Source: Nymphaea colorata
Taxonomy: Eukaryota > Streptophyta > Magnoliopsida > Nymphaeales > Nymphaeaceae
Direction of reading: 5' to 3'
NCBI RefSeq assembly: GCF_008831285.2
Contig: NC_045145.1
Coordinates: 7,810,802 to 7,874,801 of the forward strand
DNA length: 64,000 nt
Shown: positions 11,221 to 23,534 of the stretch, in pieces
How the letters are laid out: every line of letters starts with the position of its first letter
How positions within the stretch are numbered: position 1 is the stretch's first letter
Program-made: the position numbers and the translations under genes
The notes under the pieces: model-generated
What the model saw: only the letters and a program-made list of their open reading frames with translations
Databases searched by the model: none
What the model was told of the DNA's origin: nothing

Positions 11221-11916
11221 TTTTTTTTTTGTGGTGACATTTTTATAGTGATCATTATTGGGTCCCCCACTTCTTCTTTTTTTGCTAGCCGCCCTCATTA
11301 TATTTTTTTCGCCCATGTGTCAAACATGCCAAATGGGAGATATATATTACCAACTCAAGATCGGCTTGAATTTCCTTCATTTTTAAGTTTGATTCAATAT
11401 TCTTTAAATTGTCGGCACTCATCACTTTCCCTTCTTCTTAATTAACTTGGCCCTCATAATTATCTTTGACACTGGATTCATTACTGATTTTTCAATTTTT
11501 TTCGTTCACTAACGTTTCACAGGTCTCACCATCCATAATTAAGTGATCTTTCATGTAAAATGTTTCATATGAATAAAAACGGCAGGAGAAAATAAAACTA
11601 ATGCTAGAAAGAAATGTTATATCAAACAATTTGATCGAAATTAACATGTTCCTTGTATAGACAACAACAACAACATTGGTGCATGTTTGATTACCAAAGC
11701 AATGCATGAAGCAAATTACTTCTAATTAGTACAGAGTAGTACTTTTTCTCTGGAGTACAAGTAAATTGCGTCCCCTTATATGTACTATCCTTTCATCTTG
11801 CACACAGCAAACTCAAATTCCAGCATGCATATAGGCCCATTCTCGACATGATGAGCATATTCACCGAACATATACACACTAACACAAGGCATAAGCACGT
11901 ATGGGTACCAATTTCT
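11221..11916. other. 3' flank of HIPP gene 1
   Basis: No gene. From about 11500 the sequence is alignable with the 3' flank of HIPP gene 2 (from about 29150), including TGATCTTTCAT, AACAACAACAACA and CCTTTCATCTTGCA-type blocks, so it is part of the segmental duplication. The 3' UTR of gene 1 presumably lies at its right end. Confidence 0.6.
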
Positions 11917-13160
<1,244 letters not shown>

Positions 13161-13224
13161 TGTGGATGGACCAGAAGCTGTAACTTGAGAACTTGGAGAT
13201 TGGTATGGAGAATTGCGCAGCAAT

Positions 13225-13245
13225 GCTGCAAATAAATAGGGAGTC
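13225..13245 (-). promoter_or_regulatory. TATA-like core promoter of HIPP copy 1
   Basis: On the minus strand CCCTATTTATTTGCA lies about 70 bases before the ATG at 13160. The identical 15-mer precedes the second HIPP gene at about the same distance (30917-30932), while surrounding bases differ, which argues for constraint. Confidence 0.55.
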
Positions 13246-14528
13246 GTGCATTTAGAGCTCCTTTCAACGTTGGACACGTGTCCTATAACGACATCGATAA
13301 TGTCTCATTCCAAATGCAATTTCTATTGAATTTAGATTTCATACTCTCAACCAGGAGAATTTAGAGTGTGTTTGTTTCATCTCGGATCTATGAGATCACT
13401 AGGATCTCAATCTATGGGTTTAAGGTTGCCCCTTCCTTCCTCCATTCCAACTTTAAGTCCACGATTTTATATATGTAACATGGATTTGTTATAATGCATA
13501 CCTTTTAACACAACCTCGGATCTGAGGCTATCAAACATGTCTTATATATCCTCATTCTGTTAAAAGTCTATTTTGGGATAAACATGCACACTTGGCCTAA
13601 ACCACTATTCCCCTATTCTCGTAGGCTCACACTCATTCAGAAATATATACGTCTAGGCATGCATTCTGATAGCCTTACAGTTTATGTGCAAACCGATTTG
13701 CTTTCGTTGAATTGACATATGGACCTTTTCTAAATCCAGAATAGCTTGTCTCAACAATCAAACATGCCTTTAATTCCAATTTTCTCAAATGCAAGTTGTC
13801 ATTTTTCTAGCATGTATGTAGAATCGCGTACACGAGCGAGATCTTATCAGTGACTATAAAGGAAGAAAGAATCCATCTTTATCATAAGATGTTAATTTTT
13901 TAAGTACCGCCCCTTTGTATGTGGGAAAAACTTCACAGCAAGCTGACCAGGTGATCTTGGTCACCTTGACTTCTCAACCTCGTCGATCGAAAACAAATAC
14001 ATCCACCACTGCCATTTGATAGCAGAAGCCATGCATGATCACAACGTATCTAATCCAGCAAAGAGTCCTGAACCAAAGTGCGAGTGATTTCAAAATTCTT
14101 CCATGGACGTAGGACAATTGACCATACCACATTAAGTTTTGTTTGTATTCTTCTAGGGGGTGTTTGATAACGTCATATTTGAGATTCTTGGTGATTTAAG
14201 CTCGTTGAGAGTATTGAATCCACAGATTTAAGGTCAGACCCGCTTCCCAACCAACCACAAATCCAAAGTTTTGAGGAATCATTTTTTTCACATGGTAATA
14301 AAATACGGTATCTGTTTGCACTGTGGGTTCCACATATAAAGGATCTTAGATCAATCACAGATTTGAAATCTGATTATATCAAACACACCCCTACTTCCTC
14401 TCATTCTCTTTCTATTGCACCATTGTTCCAGCACATGCAATATTAGCCACTTCCTTTCTGCCATCTGTGATCAAAACTAGTGAATGAAGCATAGGAATGT
14501 CTAAATCATGGTTAATTACCTAAAGCAA
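13246..14528. other. HIPP 1 upstream flank, duplicated
   Basis: No gene seen. Near 13735-13830 the sequence matches 31445-31570 (AGAATAGCTTGTC / GGATAGCTTGTCC, CAATCAAACATGCCTTTAA, ATCGCGTACAC), so the segmental duplication extends well upstream of the genes. Confidence 0.6.
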
Positions 14529-14602
14529 ATATATATATATATATATATATTTATTTATTTATTTATTTATTTATTTATATGTATGTATGTATATATATAT
14601 GA

Positions 14603-14648
<46 letters not shown>
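14529..14648. repeat. compound microsatellite (AT)n(TTTA)n(TG)n
   Basis: AT dinucleotides (14529-14550), then TTTA tetranucleotides, a GTAT step and about 20 TG units to 14648. Confidence 0.95.
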
Positions 14649-15002
14649 TGGGAGGAGGCTAGCTAAACATCTTGAAGGCAGAGCTAAGAATTTTTCAAAA
14701 ATGTTTTCACCTAATTGCACTGAAAAAGTTTTGAATCATGGCCTGAAAGAATTGCAAACAGGACATGTGGTGGCCAACAGCTAGCTAAGGCAGGCCTGCT
14801 TCAATTCCAATCCAATGGTCTCCATCTCTGGTGGGTCCAACCTTTTTTAGCCTTAATAGCAACCAAACAGAAGGTTAATGTACAGCAACCTGGCCATATT
14901 ATTAATGACAATTTGATTGTCATTTTCTTTCTTTCTTTTTTAAGGATGAGTGGCTCACTCCACCACTCTTATCGCTTCCCCCCTGTGTATGAGAAATGTC
15001 AT
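14649..15002. other. no gene seen
   Basis: At 14770-14850 a block (GCTAGCTAAGG...CTTCAATTCCAATCC...GGTGGGTCCAACC) resembles 34140-34225, a further piece of the HIPP segmental duplication. Confidence 0.5.
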
Positions 15003-15165
15003 GAAATCTCCTGCTCTTCGAGGAGCCTGGGCATCGGGCCGTGCCGTTGATGGTACCTGGCCCAGTAAGGGCCCAGGTCCAGCTACTGCAGCCATGCCGA
15101 CAGGCTGTAGCTGTTGAACCCAGCCCGGCCCAGCCTGACATCATAACGATCCCAGGCCTGGGTTG
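15003..15165. repeat. GC-rich CCTGGGCATCGG-type repeat
   Basis: A GC-rich island starts GCCTGGGCATCGGGCCG and contains repeated GGCCC/GGGCC motifs (CTGGCCCAG, AAGGGCCCAGG, CCCGGCCCAGCC). Its start matches the left end of the small element at 48593-48881, so it is probably a diverged or truncated relative. Termini and target duplication were not found. Confidence 0.4.
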
Positions 15166-15297
15166 CCTAACATGGCCGGTTGGGGGCTCATTGGATAGTT
15201 AGGTAAAAAAAAAGGAGAGAAAATTAACAACCCGTTGGACTTCTTGACTACCCAAGGCACTCGATTTTTTGACAAATTACCCACCTCACCGCCTCTT

Positions 15298-15600
15298 TCA
15301 ACAATGGCCATACTTGTGCCTCATAAGACTTACCCAAGTCATTCTTGAATAATCATCCACAAGACTCACAAAATAATGCACTCTAGTCATTGAAGGTTGT
15401 GAATATGGTCCCCATATATTACAATGGACCAGTTTAAAAGGATGTAAAAAAGAGATCTTATTGAGATCATGCACCCCAGTTTGTTTGACTACAGAACATA
15501 CTTTACAAAAGGATTCGATAAAAGAGATTTCAAAACAATATGCTGAAAACAATCTACTTTTATATATAGGCGTCCCTGTATTAATTGCCATATATCAAGT
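15298..15600 (-). mobile_element. Ty1-copia integrase fragment
   Basis: A minus-strand frame reads CKVCSVVKQ (zinc-site remnant), FKLVHCNIWGPYS (first catalytic region, where Asp has become Asn: HCDIWGP to HCNIWGP) and HYFVSLVDDYSRMTWVSLM. This is the N-terminal half of copia integrase. No LTR or downstream RT is attached and the catalytic Asp is lost. Confidence 0.8.
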
Positions 15601-16840
15601 TCTGAGCATTGGGATATTTGCAGTTGCAAAAGCAAAGATGTTAGAAGCTAAACACATTGAATGAACATGAGAATTGATACTTTAAGTAACTAAATTTGGG
15701 TTTGCCAAGACACGATACAAGACACTCCTTTTCTGTCAACATCCATAAGTCATCAATCTTTAAAGCACCTTAAGGTTAGATTGTATTACCATGAGCAATG
15801 TATACATGACTTCATATGTTGCGATGTTACAATGGTGTTTTATTAACAATGATCATGGTCATCATAACAAGTAAACAACAGAAAACCTTATGAGCACAAC
15901 TCACAGGTAGCACAAAACATGTCTTCACTAGGTTTTCCAAACAGATCAAGGGTAACCTATAGTGAAGCCTCCTGAGATATCTCAGATCGCTGTTGTAGCA
16001 GTATAGTCTAACCACCGGTGTTACCCGAAGTGATAGACCGGCCCCTCTAGGCACCCGTGTTGAGAGACCAGGAGACGCCTTGCTCTCCAAACAAAAGTTT
16101 TACAAAACCCTGGGCCCTTGTGCCGTCCAATACCCTATGGGTCATCCAATGTAGATAGATGAGTGTGCAACTAAGCTCATGCGCACCACTACCTCCCAAG
16201 ACAGAACCAACCACTAGACAAAAGCTTGCACTATCACTCACACTCGCATGTGCCATTGCATAAAACATAGTTCACGTCTTCTTCTATGCATTCAAATGTG
16301 GGGGTTTACCCTTACTAGATATAGTTTAGTAACTCACAGTGCAACCAACCTTAGGCCTCATTCTCAAGACAAAACCAGCGTGACCACTTTCAACTCCCTA
16401 GAATTAAGGACAACCATTATAACATACATATTAGGAATGAACTACCATCCTTTGTTTATTTACGGTCCTTTATTATTTCATGAATATGTGCATCTACTAG
16501 TATCAAATACACCTCATATATATATATATAACACACACATATTCATCTATATTTAAAATCTTCATCTTGTGTACTTGCAGGCTTAGTTTAGTACATTGTA
16601 CTCTAAATAACCCTCTCATATTGAACAGCCAAATTGATGAGGGGTCAGATAGACACCATTGTATTCATTACAACTGTATGTACACTATTGGAAGTTATGT
16701 TTTCTTCACTAGTAATAGTAATGGCAATCTGTGTTTAACCAAAATTCTGTTTTGGTTCTATAATTAGATATTTTACTTCCTTTTTAATGTTTGAATGATA
16801 AAAAAGGAAAAGAACAGTTCTTGCCTCCAATCTGATGGTT

Positions 16841-16873
<33 letters not shown>

Positions 16874-17829
16874 ATGTATATGTATATATGGAAACCCTTG
16901 TTACTCCGTCCATATAACAGACAAGAGATCTTGTCAAATCTGATTGCTCAGATTTAGCTGCTGCCAATTCTGTTCTATGCAAACACCACGTCCATAGTGA
17001 TAACTAGCGGTTGCAGCAGACTTATATCATGTGTATAGCTAGTTAAAACAACATCTTAAGAAACATACATGTATATCATTATGGAATATCAGTAACTTAT
17101 GTTATGCATCTTTGCTTAGCAAAGCTGGTCACAGCAAATTCTGTGTAAACTCTACAGAAAAACAGGATTTATAATCCATAGGCATATCATAAGCATGAAG
17201 TCTTGTCCAAACAAGCATTAGTCTGTTTAAACATCTAAAATTCTCATATATGGTCAACACGTCCCATACATTCTCTTGAATTATGACCATCCACCACCCA
17301 ATTAGTTTTTGAAATTACAGAAAAAGTTTTATGATCAGTCCTATAACCACTCCATCCAGTTTTTCCATAGGCCAAGTCTCTTACAGACATGCTGCCTCAC
17401 TGCATACTAAGCTTCTTACAAACCTGATTTTCCCATTGATGCTTTGTATCATCTCCAGTATGATGTTCTAATACATCAACTTTAGTTATGCTCTCAAATG
17501 TGCATGCAACCACATCTATGTATATACATTATTACAAAGCTACTTTTATATAAATCTTGTATACAACTATATCCTTGTTTGCAATTGAATATAGTAAACA
17601 CGAGTAAGACATTCCGCTATACCGGAACTTAGACTGTCGTACACTACAATCTTCACTGTTACAGTTATATTTTTAGTCGTATACTTCCTATTTTTCGATG
17701 TCCCACCACTGTAAAGGTTATAGCACAAAGAGATATAGGTTGATACATGTTCATCAGCTTGGTATGACAATTTTAGCTTTTTCATTTCTTTAATATACCA
17801 AAAAAATCTTTTAACTACTTACTAGTGAG
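15601..17829. other. no gene seen
   Basis: Intergenic. A slightly GC-richer block at about 15900-16400 has open frames on both strands that match nothing I know. TA/TG microsatellites occur at 16518-16540 and 16842-16890. Confidence 0.4.
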
Positions 17830-20800
17830 GCCAACCAGGATTACTCTGGTTGTGGCTCAAGACCAATAGGAAAGCTTATGTCTACTCTTGTGCAATGTAT
17901 TAGATACATTAAACTGCCAATAGCTTGATCATATGGAAGATTTAATTTTCGTTGTCCTTCACTGGAAGAATCACTTCTGTTTAGATTTGCTCCTTTAGCT
18001 GTGGGAGTTCCAATAAGTTTGCAGTCTTGTATGCGAAACTTCTTTAAGATATAATCAATATATTTTTCTTGGCTCAAACTTAGAATTTTTGAGTCTCTGT
18101 CTCGACGATCTGTATTCATAGTATATAGGATGCTTCACCGATGTCCTTTATTTTGAAGTTCTCATTCAACCAAGTCTTTGTTTTGATTATGATATTGTTA
18201 TCATTTTCAATTAATAAAATGTCATCGACATATAGTGATAGGATGCAAAAAAGACTTTCACTTTTTCAGACATATATGTAGTGGTCTAGCTGATTTGCTA
18301 TGTATCCAAGCTTTGTGATTGCCTTATGAAAGGAAAAATACCACTGTCTAGGCGTCTGCTTCAAACTATACAATGATTTATTCAACTTGTACACTTTGTT
18401 TTCATTTTCTTTGATGACAGATCCTTATGGTTGAGTCATATATATATATTGTTTCTTTTAACTCTCGATTAAAAAATAAAAAGAAAAACAGTCTTCACAT
18501 CCATCTGACAGACATCGAAGTCATAGAAGGTTAAGACAGCCAGAATTATTCTGATTGATGCAAATTTTGCATCCGGTAAATATGTTTATAAATAATAAAT
18601 TTCTTCCTTTTGAAAAAAAACCTTTCACTACCTCTAAATTTCTCGATAGATCCGTTAGCTGTATACTTTTTCTTTAACACTCATTTAGCATTTACCCAAT
18701 CTGATGATTCATGCGAGTTTATTGTTTCATCATATGTCAAATTGTCAGCTATTTCATCAATATCTGTTAAATAGCATAATTCCTCTTCTACATATATGTA
18801 TTAATCATTTAAATATGAAGGATAAGCTATAGGTCTTTTATGACCTAACAAAGTTTCAGAAAATGAGGTACTTGAATCAGTCGGTTCATTATCAAATTGA
18901 TCTCTAGTCGGTTTGTTGCCAGACTTTTCCTTAAACAGTTCATGCTCAGTTGGTTCATTATCAAATTGTTTCCCAGTCAGTTCATTGTTAGATTGTTTCT
19001 ATAAATAAATCAGATCATCCAGTAGATCAATTTGATCTTCCACCGAATCATTGTCTTTATTATTTAGTTTTTTTCTAGGAACTTTACATCTCTGCTTTCG
19101 ATAAGTCTTACAGTCGAGTGATATAATCTGTAGTCTTTGGATCTTTTTGGGTATCCCAATAAACAAACATCATACAAATCTATTATCTACCGTGTTCATT
19201 TTTTGATCTAGAATTTTTACATGTGCTATAGATCCTCATCTCCTAAGTTATCTTAGATCTAGTTTCACACTAGTTCATCTCTCATAAGAAGTGGCTGGGA
19301 CTGTTTTTCATAGCACTCATTTTATAGTATACATAGTTGTTACACAGCTTCACCCCAAAATACTTTAAGTAATTGTGCACTTGTCAACATGGATCTCACA
19401 ATGTTTAAGAGGGTTCCGTTACACCTCTCAGTGACACCATTTTGTTGTGGTGTTCTAGATATTGTTTTTTGTCGATTAATTTCAAGATCTTTGCAGTATT
19501 CAATGAATTTTATTCAATGTATACTCACCACCTCTATCACACTTTACAACCTTGATATATTTTTCAAGCTGTGACTCGACTCTATTTTTATATTCCTTGA
19601 ACTTTTCAAGTGCTTCAAATTTGTGTTTGATCAAGTAAACATAATCAAATCATGAGAAGTCATCAATAAATGTTATGAAATATAACATGTCACTATGTGT
19701 TTGGACTCTGAAAAGTCCACAAATATCTATATGGATGATCTCCAATAGATCAATGGCATGTATTACTTCAGATGGAAAAGGTTTCCTTGCCATCTTTTCA
19801 TATAAATAGGATTCGCATTCCGTGAAATCATTTATATTTATATCAGGTATTAAACATTGTTGTGCTAGAATCTTCATCTTGTTGATGCTCTATGGCTTAA
19901 TCTTTTGTGTCATAAGTTCGCACTCACACTCAATGCATGGTCAATATAAGCAAAACCTAAAGCTTTATTCATTTCGTTGTGTTTAAACATGTCATGTTCT
20001 TTTACATATTTCCCTTCGAACATGGCTTTGACTTTTTTTGAAACAAAATGAACTTCAAAACCTTTTTCTAGTCAAAGTAAAGATAGACACGATGTTTCTT
20101 CTCATTGAGAATACATACAAAAGTTCATTAAGAATGACCCTGGTGACCCCAACATTTAGTCGATATGACCCGACTCCCATTATATCACAGCATGAGTTAT
20201 TCTCCTTGTAGACTTTTTGAACTCCCAGACTCAAGTCTTTCATATGAATCACACCTTCTTCTGTTTTTGCGATGGGACGGGTAGCCCTGGAATCTACCCA
20301 CCAACTAGTCAAATCTTCATCTGCGAATAAACACTCTGACACAACACAAATAACTTATTTGTTACAGTCCCCTTGATATTTCTACCTGTTGTTGTTGTCC
20401 TGATCATTGTTGTTCTTCTTGCTTGGAAACTTTGTTATGCAGTTCTTTTTAATATGTCCAGCCTTTCTGCACCTGTAGCATTTCACTACAGCTCCTTGAG
20501 GTCTTTGAGTACCTACAAAACGACCATTAAACTTGTCAGCATTTCTCTTTTAAATTGTTTGGGTCTTACAAGCACATGACTACCAAAATATTTATCCTGG
20601 ATTGTCATTAGTTCTACATTTTTTCTCTAGATTAGGTGTTCTTACTGAATAGCTAACTGAATGGGGAGCTTTTCTAAAGTTAGAGTGTCAAATTGGAGAT
20701 TCAAGGTAGTGGCTGCTATATCCCAAGAAGGAGGAAGGCTATTCAAGATCATACAGATCTGCATGTTGTTGTCAGATATCACATTTCCTCTTACGGTTAA

Positions 20801-21210
20801 ATCTTTAGCCATAACCAACATCTTCTTACCATATTCAACTACTCTATCTGACTCTTTCATTTTATATGAATTATACTGCTCTAGGAGTAACTGAACATGC
20901 ATTGTAGTAGTGGTGTTATATTTTGAGGAGATAGTGTCAAACATCCCCTTGGCTGTTCATTAGTCCTCAAACACCCTAGTCAGGTCATCTTTCGTGAAGG
21001 CCAACATGATGGTTTTAGTCATCAAGTCATCAATCTCAAAGGCATCATATGCTTTCCTTTCCTCATCTATGAGCTTGTCTCTTAAGGTGGGAAAAGGTTG
21101 TTGATTACATAGATTAGCCTTTCAAGAAGGCCAACATGATCTTACGCTTTCATGCATGGAAGTTGGTTCCATTGAGTCTTTCGGTCTTTGCTAGTTCTGA
21201 CTCCCACTCT
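17830..21210 (-). mobile_element. degraded Ty1-copia element, gag to RT
   Basis: Read on the minus strand from 21205: gag (20642-21205, KRKIMLAF-type start and a long gag domain), a perfect CCHC knuckle CYRCRKAGHIKKNC at 20439-20480, protease with its active site changed from D-S-G-A to DSRA (20283-20294), integrase (19650-19877, CESYLYEKMARKPF, then CDRGGEYT near 19536 and TPQQNGVTER near 19429), RT with an intact YVDD at 18221-18232, and the pre-RNase H region GTPTAKG...GSLMYLIHCTRVD at 17841-18119. It stops abruptly at about 17830, so RNase H and the 3' LTR are missing. Between the integrase Asp and Glu the spacing is one nucleotide off frame. A different element from the one at 4971. Confidence 0.9.
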
Positions 21211-21237
21211 AGAAGTCATTTCTAAGTTTTGAATTTT

Positions 21238-21480
21238 AATGGTAAGTAAAGAATAGCAAAGGGGAAATTAAATCATTGTTAGATATACGCAGCATAAAAA
21301 TATCATGTCAGAAAACCTTCAACAATATTCTAATATCACTTAGAAGCAAAGAGATCTCAATGGTAAGTAAAGAATAGCAAAGGGGAAATTAAATCATTGT
21401 TAGATATACGCAGCATAAAAATATCATGTCAGAAAACCTTCAACAATATTCTAATATCACTTAGAAGCAAAGAGATCTCA
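21238..21480. repeat. perfect 121-bp tandem duplication
   Basis: Two adjacent copies of a 121-bp block (starting AATGGTAAGTAAAG and ending AAGAGATCTC) show no difference I can find by eye. It lies just upstream (in element sense) of the minus-strand copia gag. Confidence 0.95.
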
Positions 21481-23297
21481 ATTTTAAATTTTCTAATGTG
21501 ATTTTCCTTCTTTATATTCAAAACTATTTTTGAAACCCTCTTTTAGTAATTTTAACAAGTCTGAGGGTATCTATATGCAATTGTGTATAAATTCTTAGTT
21601 TTAAACTTAATTTAACTTTTGCAACTCTCTTTCTAAAAAAGTTTTTAGCAAAAAAAGTTGTGGCATTAATTTTTGTAAAATGCAACTGCATTTGCAAAAA
21701 TATTGGACTAAATCTGTAATTTTCAAATTTTAAGTATAAATTCACTCTGAATCAATTTTTTCTCATTTTTTGCTCAATCTTCTCTCTCTCCTCTACGAAA
21801 ACCCTTCTCCGCTAGGGTTTCACTCAATCTTCTTGTGTTTTCTTGCTACTGGAGAAGGATGGCTGGAGTTTCCACCCGGTGAGCACCTGCGCCTTGTGCT
21901 CAACTGCCACATCAAGGAGGATGGTTGTGTTTCTTTCCGGTGAGCGCCTATGACTCGCGAATCCAGTCTGCCGGGTTTTGGGTCGTTGCATGGAGGATGA
22001 TTGGAGGTGTGACTGGCAAGCTTTAAAGCCTTTCAAATCCTCTGCTGTCATGGCGAGGAAGACGTCCAACTGAGCACCAGACACTCTCAGACCCTCTGGG
22101 TAGGTCTTTAGTCGTCGCTTGAAAGGACAGAATGACCCGGGAGCAGTGAACACAGTGTCTTCAATCTATTCTCTGTCGACAGTGACAATGGACATGGCGA
22201 CAGCTTTCCAGGTTCTGAATTTTTTGTGCCTCTATCTAGGTTCTTACAGAACAAGAACCGTCGATTAGCGAGAGGGTTTTATCCTCTTGTTTAGTATAAA
22301 CCTTGAATCTGAGAAAAAATTGTACAACACATGTATCTATCCGAACTAACATGCTTTAGGCATTCTTATCTAATGTCATCTAGCATGATTTAGCATTCAA
22401 GAGACAAGATATGAAATAGCCACCTCACGGGGGTAGCAGCGGCAGTGATAGAGAAGAGGAAGAAGAAGAAGAAGATAGAAGACAGAAGGAAGATAGTTTT
22501 TCATGTTTGCTTCTGTGAGGCTCCAATCAGAGTAATATCTTGGATTAAACCTAAATCGTGAAGTGCTGGTTTTAAGCCACCTCACATGATTTCCCGAAGA
22601 AGCCCACCTTGCGGTTAGGGCTAGAGTGATTTGCAGAGAGAAAACATGTAATGTAAATCTGTTAATTTTATTTAATAAAGTCTTTAATTGAAAATCAGTT
22701 TGCAAGGTTATCTCGTAATTGTGAGCGGGCCCCTTCTCAGTTACAAGACGAAGGGATAGGGCTCATGGCCACTGCCCAACAAGTTGACTGAAGTCGAAGA
22801 CAAAAATGATAGGGATCCTACCAGATTTCGATCTTTTGCACACAAAATGAAGTTGCTCCCTAGATCAGCCGAGAGACTGCCTAAGAACCAGTAAAGGAGG
22901 AAGATGAGTTCCATCTTGGCTTTGAGAGATAAGAGTTCTGATGAGTAGCGCCAAAAAATATTGCTGGTGAGTAGCAGCCATATCTGCATCAAAGATGAAC
23001 ATAGGAGAAGAAACAAAAATAGAGCAGACATCGCAGGGAAAAGAACCTTCGTCTCCCATTTGCTATCTTTCCCTTCCTCTCTCTCCTCTTTCATGCATGC
23101 AAATATTTCACTTTAGCTCTCTCTTCCTTCCTCTTTCAACTCTTTCACGTCACACGAACATTTCAATTAACAATCGACCCACGCCACTTATATCTCCAAG
23201 CGAGCAGCATCCCCTATGGACTATGCTCTAAGTAGTTTTTGTTGGTAATGAAGCTTATTTTTTGTAGTGGTTGTTTAAGACACACACCCTGGTGGGT

Positions 23298-23300
<3 letters not shown>
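21481..23300. other. no gene resolved
   Basis: At 21780-22260 the plus strand looks like a plant 5' UTR/first exon (GCTAGGGTTTCACTC) with two imperfect CCGGTGAGC blocks, but no protein domain emerges. Alternatively it is the 5' LTR/leader of the minus-strand copia: a TGTTAGTTCGG start is possible at 22353. A (GAA)n-like tract lies at 22455-22480. Short frames at 22740-23090 are unassigned. Confidence 0.3.

Positions 23301-23357
<57 letters not shown>
23301..23357. repeat. (TC)n microsatellite
   Basis: About 28 uninterrupted TC units just beyond the 3' end of the minus-strand LINE; it could have grown from the LINE tail. Confidence 0.95.
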
Positions 23358-23358
<1 letters not shown>

Positions 23359-23534
23359 AGATAGAGAGAAAGCCAATAAAATGGAAATGCGTAAAAAAAT
23401 TTGGGAACAAGAAGTCTCGTAGATATAAGAACAAATCATGGAAACAAAATAGAAGAATGAAATATACAAGACAGCAACACAATAAAACAGAATAAGAGGG
23501 GTGGAAAGAGAGTAGATAGACAGAGCAGCAGAGT

